Shown: piece after piece, positions 6,391 to 11,421 of the stretch
Layout: every line of letters starts with the position of its first letter
Numbering within the stretch: the stretch's first letter is position 1
Made by a program: the position numbers and the translations under genes
Origin: Actinomycetes bacterium
GTDB lineage: Bacteria; Actinomycetota; Acidimicrobiia; Acidimicrobiales; RAAP-2
Reading direction: 5' to 3'
NCBI GenBank assembly: GCA_021826655.1
Contig: JAKAZC010000051.1
Coordinates: 1-11,421, forward strand
DNA length: 11,421 nt
Notes under the pieces: generated by a model
What the model was told of the DNA's origin: nothing
The model's input: the letters and a program-made list of their open reading frames with translations, nothing else
Database searches by the model: none

Positions 6391-7834
6391 GGACCGGCCC
6401 CTGTACGGCGGCCCGGGCGCGGCCGGAGGCGACGAACCACACGCCGGCGGCCAGGACCAGCGGCCCCGACACCCAGTAGGCGCCCCCGCCGAGCATCGGG
6501 GTACCCCCGGCGCCCACCACCAGCATGGCCAGTCCGGCCGTGGCAGCGAGCGCCCTCGACCGCTGGGCGGAGGTGGCGGCGAGGACTGCCACCCCCCACG
6601 ACAGGTACCACGGCCACAGCGTCGGGCTCAGGATCACGAACAGGACCAGGGCGAGCCCGCACAGACGCACCGCGTCACGACCCCGGGTGTGGAGGACCAT
6701 CCAGGCGATGGCGCCGACCGCGACCGCCGCACCGATCGCCTGGACCACCGTGACGGTGGCGTGCAGCGCCACCGGGGCACCGGCGGCGTGGAGTACGCCG
6801 TGGGCGAAGGTCCCGACCGAGACCAGCGGGGTGATCAGCACCCGGAGCTCGGTGGGTACGTGCAGAGCGGTCGGTCCCAGCCAGGTCCAACCGAGCCCCG
6901 CTCCGACCGTCACCCCCACGACGACGACCGCGGTGATGGCGGCGCTCTCGCCGATCACCCGCCACTTGGTGGCCACGGCGACCCGGGTGCACTCGTCGGC
7001 GGCGAGGAACACGATGCCGGCGGCGGCCGGCAGTTTGATCGTGGCGCCCAGGGCACACAGGGCGACACCCCACCGGAGCCGACCGGTCGTCCCGAGGGCC
7101 AGACCGGCCAGCAGCAGTCCCATCATCAGGGCGTCGTTGTGGCCGGACGCCACGAAGCTGAACAGCGCCAGCGGGCTGAGCACGGCCAACCACAGGGCGA
7201 TCCCCGGGTCGGCGCCACGTCCACGGGCCAGGACCGGCAGAGCCACCATCATCAGGGCCACTCCCGCGAGCTCCACGGCACGGAACACCAGGATGCCGGA
7301 GACCAGGGACCTGCCCGAGAGGTCGGCACCCACGTGGCTGACGGAGACGAACAGGGGGCCATAGGGCGAGGCGGTCCCCCGCCACACCGAGGCGACCGAG
7401 GACAGCAGATCCCCGTGTCCGAGAGCCGAGGGTGCCACCACGTAGGGATTGAGACCGGCGCGGGCCAGCCGTCCCTGGGCGAGGTAGCTGTAGAGGTCGC
7501 GGCTGAACAGTGGCGGCCCGAGGAAGAACGGCAGCCCCCAGACGCCGAGGACCACCCAGGAGGCCCGCACCGTCAGGAGGCCCCGGTAGGCGAGGGACCC
7601 GAGCCCGGCCCACCCGACGAGGAGGATCCCGACCGAGGTGTAGAGCGCCAGGTGGGCACCGATCCCGGTTCCTGTCGGAACGGTGTACCACCAGTGGTCG
7701 CCCGCCGGCTGCGGGATCGACCCGATGGCGCTCCCCGACACCACCACGCCGACCGCACCGAGTGCCCCTACCGTGATCCAGGCGACCAGTGCGGTCGTCG
7801 TGCGCTGGGTCGTCCCCGCTGCGGTGGTCGGCAC
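6380..7834 (-). CDS. mptB: MptB-type polyprenol-phosphate-mannose-dependent alpha-1,6-mannosyltransferase
   Basis: 484 residues from the chosen GTG at 7834, with about twelve membrane spans. In Corynebacterium, MptB relatives use polyprenyl-phosphate-mannose to start or extend the alpha-1,6-mannan core of lipomannan. Seen: two N-terminal spans; a large loop with SRDLYSYLAQGRLARAGLNPY (111–131; acidic Asp113 is the GT-C loop residue), a family hallmark; TASPYGPLF (154–162); ASGHNDALMMG (229–239); TIKLPA (265–270); and SPTLWPWYLSW (403–413). The frame is open up to 8143, but that stretch runs into the M50 gene, is Pro/Arg-rich and lacks family resemblance. The GTG at 7834 follows a purine-rich Shine–Dalgarno tract, which decides the start. 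It overlaps the next gene by 11 nt. The family call is strong; exact linkage in this organism is inferred. Confidence 0.87.
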   Translation of the reverse strand: MPTTAAGTTQRTTTALVAWITVGALGAVGVVVSGSAIGSIPQPAGDHWWYTVPTGTGIGAHLALYTSVGILLVGWAGLGSLAYRGLLTVRASWVVLGVWGLPFFLGPPLFSRDLYSYLAQGRLARAGLNPYVVAPSALGHGDLLSSVASVWRGTASPYGPLFVSVSHVGADLSGRSLVSGILVFRAVELAGVALMMVALPVLARGRGADPGIALWLAVLSPLALFSFVASGHNDALMMGLLLAGLALGTTGRLRWGVALCALGATIKLPAAAGIVFLAADECTRVAVATKWRVIGESAAITAVVVVGVTVGAGLGWTWLGPTALHVPTELRVLITPLVSVGTFAHGVLHAAGAPVALHATVTVVQAIGAAVAVGAIAWMVLHTRGRDAVRLCGLALVLFVILSPTLWPWYLSWGVAVLAATSAQRSRALAATAGLAMLVVGAGGTPMLGGGAYWVSGPLVLAAGVWFVASGRARAAVQGPVRAV

Positions 7835-7855
7835 TCCTCTCCCTCTCCCGCTCCC
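7835..7855 (-). promoter_or_regulatory. Purine-rich ribosome binding site of the mptB-like gene
   Basis: Read on the − strand, the 21 nt before the GTG are almost all purine, with repeated GGGAG and GAGG cores. The best placed is GGGAG, 4 nt before the start codon. This fixes the start at 7834 rather than the upstream end of the open frame. Confidence 0.6.
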
Positions 7856-7907
7856 GTGGGTCGCATCCCACCCGATCGGCCGGTGGCCGGGTCGACCGGC
7901 GCCCCAG

Positions 7908-7913
7908 ACGCTA
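7908..7913 (-). promoter_or_regulatory. Candidate −10 box (TAGCGT) for the glycosyltransferase run
   Basis: TAGCGT on the − strand matches the actinobacterial TANNNT −10 pattern within the only sizeable gap of the − strand genes. It would drive mptB-like, PIG-V-like and GT-C/beta genes. No −35 hexamer at 16–18 bp was convincing, and short boxes arise by chance, so support is modest. Confidence 0.3.
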
Positions 7914-7959
7914 CCCCGGCGGCCACGGGGTCCCGGGGCAGGTCGGATGGCCGCCGGGC

Positions 7960-8709
7960 TCACACCAGGCGCTGTTCCCACCAGGTGATCAGGTGGTCGA
8001 TCAGTGAGGACCAGGCCCCGTGGAACAGGAGGATGAGGATGAACGGGAGGAACATGAGGAACGGCTGGAGGTTGTAGTAGCCGGCAAGGTACCGCTGCGG
8101 GATGAACCGCTCGAGCACCGCGGCGCCGTCGAGCGGCGGACACGGGATCAGGTTGAAGGTCCCGAGGATGATGTTGGCGAACCCGGCATAGAAGAAGACC
8201 TCCTGCAGGAGGGACATCGGCACCCCGGTCAGGAGGAAGGCCCGACCCCCGGAGGCCACGAAGCCCACGCCCATCAGAGCGGCGAGCGCGTAGTTGGTGA
8301 GTGGGCCCACGAGAGACACCAGCACGGTGTGGTTCCGGGGGCTCCGGAGGTTGGTGGTCATCACCGGGACCGGTTTGGCCCAGCCGTAGGCGCCCACGCC
8401 GGACAGGGTGAGCACGGCCGGGACCAGCAGCGTCCCCACCGGGTCCACATGGCGGATCGGATTGAGGCTCAGCCGACCCGCCCGCTTGGCGGTGGTGTCA
8501 CCGAACGCGAAGGCCACGACCCCGTGGGAGATCTCGTGGAGGACGATCGACGGGATGAGGACGCAGAAGTAGATCAGCTGTGCGCCCGACAGCTTGTGCT
8601 TCCAGATGATGAGGCCGACCAGGACGACGACGACGGCACCGATGACCATCGTCCGCTGATCCGGCCGGAACCGGCGCCCTCCCGACCGGCGGGGGTCCCA
8701 CGGCGTCAC
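7960..8709 (-). CDS. Site-2 protease family membrane metalloprotease (peptidase M50)
   Basis: 249 residues from GTG 8709. A zinc intramembrane protease that likely cuts membrane-bound substrates such as anti-sigma factors; the substrate is unknown. Seen: a basic N-terminus; a span near 22–37; the second span with the zinc motif HEISH at 58–62 (HExxH); a GWAKPVPV motif at 109–116; SLVGPLTN at 132–139; and NLIPCPPLDG at 186–195, which supplies the third zinc ligand (Asp194). Two C-terminal spans follow. This compact form lacks a PDZ domain, as in the short actinobacterial and thermophile M50 group often found near xerD, trpS and scpAB. The GTG at 8709 starts 13 nt after the upstream stop but lacks a Shine–Dalgarno. 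The ATG at 8649 is an alternative that starts right at the first span. The frame further upstream overlaps the zinc-finger gene and is excluded. Confidence 0.88.
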   Translation of the reverse strand: MTPWDPRRSGGRRFRPDQRTMVIGAVVVVLVGLIIWKHKLSGAQLIYFCVLIPSIVLHEISHGVVAFAFGDTTAKRAGRLSLNPIRHVDPVGTLLVPAVLTLSGVGAYGWAKPVPVMTTNLRSPRNHTVLVSLVGPLTNYALAALMGVGFVASGGRAFLLTGVPMSLLQEVFFYAGFANIILGTFNLIPCPPLDGAAVLERFIPQRYLAGYYNLQPFLMFLPFILILLFHGAWSSLIDHLITWWEQRLV

Positions 8710-8722
8710 GGGCGGCCGCCGC

Positions 8723-9076
8723 TCAGGACCGGTTGGCGTGGTCGATGCAGAACCGCGTGGCCGGCATCGCCTCGAGGCGCGCCGGCGTGATGGCCACGCC
8801 ACACACCTCGCAGGAGCCGTAGGTGCCCTCGTCCAGCCGGATGATCGCCGCAGCCACCTCCTCGAGGGCGTCCTTCAGCTTTCCGGCCAACGCCTCGGCC
8901 TCACCGCGCTCCGCGGTGACCTGGCTCGTATCGGCGAAATTGGCGTCGTAGTCGAGGCCCGTGCGCCCGTCGTCGAACCCGAGCTCGGACAGTTCCGCAC
9001 GCAACTGGTCCTGCTCCAGCTGTAGGAGGCCGCGGTAGTCGATTGCGGTGGTATCGGTGGAGGCGTCGCTGGGCAT
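8723..9076 (-). CDS. DksA/TraR family zinc-finger transcription regulator
   Basis: 117 residues. DksA-family proteins insert a coiled coil into the RNA polymerase secondary channel and modulate initiation. Seen: a charged helical region (about 14–81), consistent with the coiled-coil hairpin, whose probable tip holds DYDANFADTSQ (42–52); then the zinc finger CEVC (89–92) and CIDH (110–113), giving C-x2-C-x17-C-x2-H. Classical members have four Cys; here the last ligand is His. LDEGTYGSCEVCG and ARLEAMPATRFC match the family consensus well. Acidic residues at the tip suggest polymerase binding, but this is inferred. The ATG at 9076 lies 10 nt after the xerD stop. It is preceded both by a TAGGAT box 7 nt away and by AGGA 8 nt away, so it may be transcribed separately as a leaderless mRNA or coupled to xerD. 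The longer open frame upstream is antisense-like and not used. Confidence 0.88.
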   Translation of the reverse strand: MPSDASTDTTAIDYRGLLQLEQDQLRAELSELGFDDGRTGLDYDANFADTSQVTAERGEAEALAGKLKDALEEVAAAIIRLDEGTYGSCEVCGVAITPARLEAMPATRFCIDHANRS

Positions 9077-9083
9077 CCGCGGA

Positions 9084-9089
9084 ATCCTA
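9084..9089 (-). promoter_or_regulatory. Candidate −10 box (TAGGAT) before the DksA/TraR gene
   Basis: On the − strand TAGGAT ends exactly 7 nt before the ATG at 9076, the same geometry as at 2145–2150. It overlaps the xerD stop codon (9089–9087). The AGGA inside it can equally act as a Shine–Dalgarno with an 8-nt spacer, so promoter function is uncertain. Confidence 0.38.
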
Positions 9090-10019
9090 CCTGGCCCCGG
9101 CACCCCCGGCCCGCGGGTGGGCCCGCACGTACGCCGAGCGCAGGTGGTCCTGACTGAGGCGGGTGTAGATCTGGGTGGTGGCGATGGAGACGTGCCCGAG
9201 CACCTCCTGCACCACCCGGATGTCGGCCCCGTGGGCCAGCATGTGGCTGGCGCACGAGTGGCGCAGCACGTGCGGACTGACCACGTCGCCCAACCCGACC
9301 CGCTCGGCGCGACCCTGGACCGCGGCCCAGGCTCCCTGGCGGGACAGGCGCGCGCCCCGCACGTTGAGGAATACGGCCTCGGCGTCGCTCCGACGTGCGA
9401 ACCGGCGGGGCTCCATCCCCGGTCGGCCCAGGGGACCCAGCCACCGGTCGAGGGACGTGCGGGCCGGACCTCCGATGGGCACCAGGCGCTCCTTGGATCC
9501 CTTGCCGAAGACGCGCAGCAGGCCGTCGTCACCGGTCAGGTCGTGCAGTGACAGCCCGACCACCTCGGAGATGCGGGCGCCGGTGCCGTAGAGCACCTCC
9601 AACAGGGCCCGGTCCCGCAGGTCGACCGGAGCGGTCCCGTCCACGGATTCGAGCAGGCCGATGATCTGGGACTCCCCGAGCGCCTTGGGCAGCCGGCGGG
9701 GAACCGTGGGGGACCGGACGTCGGCGGTGGGGTCGACGGTGACCGTCCCCTCCCCCACCCAGAACCGGTACAGGCCCCGCAGCGCGGTCGTCGCCCGGGC
9801 CAGCGACGCGGGATTGCGCCCTCGGGCCACCAGGTCGGCCAGATGGCGCTCGACGACCTCGGGCCCCAGGGTGGCCGTGTCCACGCCCTCGGCCGCGGCC
9901 CACTGCTCGAACGTCGCCAGGTCGCGTCGGTACGCCACCAGGGTGTTCCGCGACCGCCCCTTCTCCACCGCGAGCCACGACAGGTACTCCTCGGCACCGG
10001 TCGACAGGAGCTCGGGCAC
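9087..10019 (-). CDS. xerD: Tyrosine recombinase XerD
   Basis: 310 residues, the normal Xer length. With XerC it resolves chromosome dimers at dif under FtsK control. Seen: an N-terminal SAM-like core-binding domain (about 4–88, with SRNTLVAYRRDLATF) and the C-terminal catalytic domain (about 105–297). All catalytic residues are present: Arg149 in GTGARISE, Lys173 in FGKGSKER, His250 and Arg253 in HVLRHSCASHM, His276 in VLGH, and the nucleophile Tyr285 in TTQIYT. The GTG at 10019 is chosen because a GAGG sits 5 nt upstream, overlapping the stop of the Nudix gene 7 nt away. The frame further upstream lies antisense to nothing conserved and overlaps that gene. The XerD rather than XerC call rests on the pyrG–Nudix–xerD order typical of actinobacteria. 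No dif or att site was seen nearby, arguing against a mobile integrase. Confidence 0.92.
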   Translation of the reverse strand: MPELLSTGAEEYLSWLAVEKGRSRNTLVAYRRDLATFEQWAAAEGVDTATLGPEVVERHLADLVARGRNPASLARATTALRGLYRFWVGEGTVTVDPTADVRSPTVPRRLPKALGESQIIGLLESVDGTAPVDLRDRALLEVLYGTGARISEVVGLSLHDLTGDDGLLRVFGKGSKERLVPIGGPARTSLDRWLGPLGRPGMEPRRFARRSDAEAVFLNVRGARLSRQGAWAAVQGRAERVGLGDVVSPHVLRHSCASHMLAHGADIRVVQEVLGHVSIATTQIYTRLSQDHLRSAYVRAHPRAGGAGAR

Positions 10020-10028
10020 CCTCGCCTC
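10020..10028 (-). promoter_or_regulatory. Ribosome binding site deciding the xerD start
   Basis: On the − strand GAGGCGAGG immediately precedes the GTG at 10019. Its GAGG core is 5 nt from the start and shares bases with the TGA stop of the Nudix gene, a layout expected for translational coupling. Confidence 0.6.
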
Positions 10029-10617
10029 AGCCGGAAGCGGCCAGGCGCCGCCGGGCCAGTGCCACGCCGAGGATCGTCGAGGCGTCGACCACGGTGCCCC
10101 TGTCGACCATGTCGTCGAATCGGTCGAGGGGCACCTCGACCACCTCCATGAACGACTCCTCTGCACCCTGGCGGCCGGTGGGGACCGGTCGGAGTCCGGT
10201 GGCCAGGTACACGTGGGCGATCTCGTCGCAGAATCCGGGGGTGACGGCCGCCCGCGTCAGCAGGGTGAGCCGGTCGGCGGCGTAGCCGACCTCCTCCGCC
10301 AGCTCCCGCCCGGCCGCCACGTCGGGCGGCTCGCCCTCGACGTCGCAGGTACCGGCCGGCACCTCGAGCAGCCACCGGTCGACGGCCGGTCGGTACTGGC
10401 GGACCAGAACCACGGACCCGGCGTCGGTGACGGCCACGACGGCCACCGCCCCGGGGTGGCGCACGATGTCCCGTGCGAAGGGCACGCCGTCGGGGTCGAG
10501 GAAGGTGGCCCGCTGCACGCGGATGCACCATCCCCGGTGGACGGTCTCTTCGCCGGTGGGCGTGAACACAGGCAGCTGATCCTCGGGCGTCAGGCCCCCG
10601 GCGTCAGCCGACCGCAC
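10027..10617 (-). CDS. nudF: Nudix hydrolase, ADP-ribose pyrophosphatase type
   Basis: Up to 196 residues. Predicted to hydrolyse ADP-ribose to AMP and ribose-5-phosphate in the cytoplasm. Seen: the ADPRase-type N-terminal strands (VHRGWCIRVQRATFLDPDG), HPGAVAVVAV (54–63), VRQYRPAVDRWLLEVPAG (72–89), and the Nudix box with REL-AEE-VGY at 104–112 (catalytic Glu105, 108, 109). TPGFCDE (126–132), equivalent to the SPGF-x-DE of ADPRases, follows. The spacing from Gly89 to Glu96 is six residues instead of the canonical five. Two GTG starts are possible. The one at 10617 overlaps pyrG by 14 nt with no Shine–Dalgarno. The one at 10569 (residue 17) has GAGGA about 10 nt upstream and a length nearer to relatives. 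I list the longer extent; the shorter is at least as likely. The symbol follows family usage, not proof of substrate. Confidence 0.88.
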   Translation of the reverse strand: MRSADAGGLTPEDQLPVFTPTGEETVHRGWCIRVQRATFLDPDGVPFARDIVRHPGAVAVVAVTDAGSVVLVRQYRPAVDRWLLEVPAGTCDVEGEPPDVAAGRELAEEVGYAADRLTLLTRAAVTPGFCDEIAHVYLATGLRPVPTGRQGAEESFMEVVEVPLDRFDDMVDRGTVVDASTILGVALARRRLAASG

Positions 10618-11421
10618 CGATGTCGATCAGGTGGGGGTCGCGCCCCTCGGCCCGGGCCAGGGCGGCGCCGACGAGCCCGCGGAACAGCGGGTGGGGCTGG
10701 TCGGGGCGGCTCTTGAACTCGGGGTGGGCCTGGGTGCCCACCCAGAACGGGTGGCCGGGCAGCTCGATGAACTCGACCAGCCGACCGTCGGGCGACAGGC
10801 CGGAGCAGACCAGGCCGGCCTCCTCGAGCCGGCCCCGGTACCGGGGATTGACCTCGTAGCGGTGGCGGTGGCGCTCGGACACCACGACGTCGCCGTACGC
10901 CCGGGCCACCTGCGACCCGGGCAGGAGGCGGGCGTCGTAGGACCCGAGGCGCATGGTCCCGCCCTTGTCGGCCACGTCCACCTGTTCGTCCATCAGGTCG
11001 ACGACCGGGTGACGGGTGGTGGCCTCGAACTCGCGCGAGTTGGCACCCTCCAGCCCCGCCAGGGACCGGGCCACCTCGATGATCATCACCTGCAGGCCGA
11101 GACACAGGCCGAGGAGTGGCAGGTCGTGCTCGCGTGCGAACCGGGCCGCCGCGATCTTCCCCTCGACGCCGCGTTCGCCGAACCCACCGGGGATGACCAG
11201 GCCGTCGAATCCGCGGAGGCCGTCGCGCTCCAGCAGGTCGGGCACCGTCGCGGCCTGGACCCACTCGATCTCCACCCTGGCCCCGTGGTGGAAGCCGGCG
11301 TGCCGCAGGGACTCGACCACCGACAGGTAGGCGTCGGGCAGGTCGACGTACTTGCCGATGATCCCGATGCGCACCGGGCGGACGGCGGCGGCGACCTGGT
11401 CGACGAGGTGCTCCCACCTGG
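10604..11421 (-). CDS. pyrG: CTP synthase, glutamine amidotransferase domain (5' end outside window)
   Basis: CTP synthase makes CTP from UTP, ATP and glutamine. Only the C-terminal 271 residues are visible; the N-terminal synthetase domain lies beyond base 11421. Seen: the interdomain linker leading to VRIGIIGKYVDLPDAYLSV; GGFGERGVEGKI, the oxyanion/regulatory loop; GLCLGLQ with the nucleophile Cys (codon at 11104–11102); the GTMRLG and HRHRYEVNP blocks; and HPEFKSRP with the catalytic His (codon from 10726) and Glu (codon from 10720) completing the triad. The GTG at 11374 is internal, because the linker sequence RWEHLVDQV continues upstream of it. The gene ends 14 nt inside, or 34 nt before, the Nudix gene depending on that gene's start, so they probably share an mRNA. 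Identification is secure. Confidence 0.97.
   Translation of the reverse strand, partial: RWEHLVDQVAAAVRPVRIGIIGKYVDLPDAYLSVVESLRHAGFHHGARVEIEWVQAATVPDLLERDGLRGFDGLVIPGGFGERGVEGKIAAARFAREHDLPLLGLCLGLQVMIIEVARSLAGLEGANSREFEATTRHPVVDLMDEQVDVADKGGTMRLGSYDARLLPGSQVARAYGDVVVSERHRHRYEVNPRYRGRLEEAGLVCSGLSPDGRLVEFIELPGHPFWVGTQAHPEFKSRPDQPHPLFRGLVGAALARAEGRDPHLIDIGAVG

Larger units (their letters stand above)
7835..7959 (-). other. Intergenic leader between M50 and mptB-like genes
   Basis: These 125 bp are the longest gap in the − strand run and contain no convincing gene. Read on the − strand they hold a TAGCGT box (7913–7908) matching TANNNT, which would give a leader of about 66 nt. A small CGGCC-ACC-GGCCG hairpin (about 7889–7877) and the ribosome binding site follow. 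No good −35 element was seen. The gap may separate the housekeeping run from the glycosyltransferase run by means of a secondary promoter. Confidence 0.4.

Noticed and set aside
5029..8077. Overlapping long + strand open frames (about 574 and 582 codons)
   Set aside because: Antisense shadows of the PIG-V-like and MptB-type genes; compositionally repetitive Gly/Asp/Arg/Pro/Gln-rich translations.
7835..8143. Extension of the mptB-like gene to the start of its open frame at 8143
   Set aside because: It would overlap the end of the M50 gene by about 180 bp, adds a Pro/Arg-rich stretch without family likeness, and ignores the strong ribosome binding site at 7834.
9087..10019. Phage or integron-type integrase rather than XerD
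   Set aside because: Housekeeping context (pyrG–Nudix), standard Xer length, and no tRNA, att repeat, excisionase or cargo nearby.
10020..10166. Longer xerD start at 10166
   Set aside because: It lies within the Nudix gene in another frame and lacks the recombinase consensus; GTG 10019 has a well-spaced GAGG and gives the normal 310 residues.
11375..11421. pyrG starting at 11374 as an independent amidotransferase gene
   Set aside because: The same frame continues to the window edge with the CTP synthase interdomain linker, so it is the C-terminal part of full pyrG.
1..11421. CRISPR array, tRNA/rRNA genes, insertion sequences, toxin–antitoxin or defence genes
   Set aside because: No spaced direct repeats, cloverleaf-like sequence, transposase motif or small paired genes were seen on either strand.

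Overview
This is a high-GC, densely packed bacterial window. The sequence points to an actinobacterium, possibly class Acidimicrobiia (the class is my inference). The reasons are the order pyrG–Nudix hydrolase–xerD, an MptB-type membrane mannosyltransferase (a family known mainly from Actinobacteria), frequent GTG starts, and two genes with a TANNNT box exactly 7 nt before the ATG, the usual actinobacterial leaderless layout.

Layout. On the + strand (1–3456) lie the end of trpS, a PIG-V-like membrane mannosyltransferase starting inside the trpS stop (ATGA overlap), and a GT87 mannosyltransferase that appears to have its own leaderless promoter. On the − strand, read from the right end, lie pyrG (partial), a Nudix ADP-ribose pyrophosphatase, xerD, a DksA/TraR-type zinc-finger protein, an M50 site-2 protease homologue, an MptB-type mannosyltransferase, a second PIG-V-like protein, and a GT-C-like membrane protein with an added C-terminal beta-rich domain. 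The two gene runs converge, and their last coding regions overlap by 47 bp. The only gene-free gaps are 2095–2157 and 7835–7959; both hold candidate regulatory sequence. No tRNA, rRNA, CRISPR, insertion sequence or prophage was seen.

How the genes fit together. The right part (8.0–11.4 kb) is housekeeping: CTP synthesis, ADP-ribose turnover, chromosome-dimer resolution, transcription control and intramembrane proteolysis. The central part (0.86–7.83 kb) holds five consecutive polytopic GT-C-fold or GT-C-like proteins in a mirror arrangement: PIG-V→ GT87→ ←GT-C/beta ←PIG-V ←MptB. MptB relatives build alpha-1,6-mannan cores and GT87 relatives add alpha-1,2-mannoses from polyprenyl-phosphate-mannose on the outer face of the membrane. 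The block is therefore best read as a candidate lipomannan-like or other envelope-glycan assembly locus. No nucleotide-sugar enzyme or polyprenyl-phosphate-mannose synthase is present, so donor supply must be encoded elsewhere. The least familiar element is the 587-residue protein at 3410–5173. Everything else belongs to recognisable families, and I see no defence system or other wholly new machinery.
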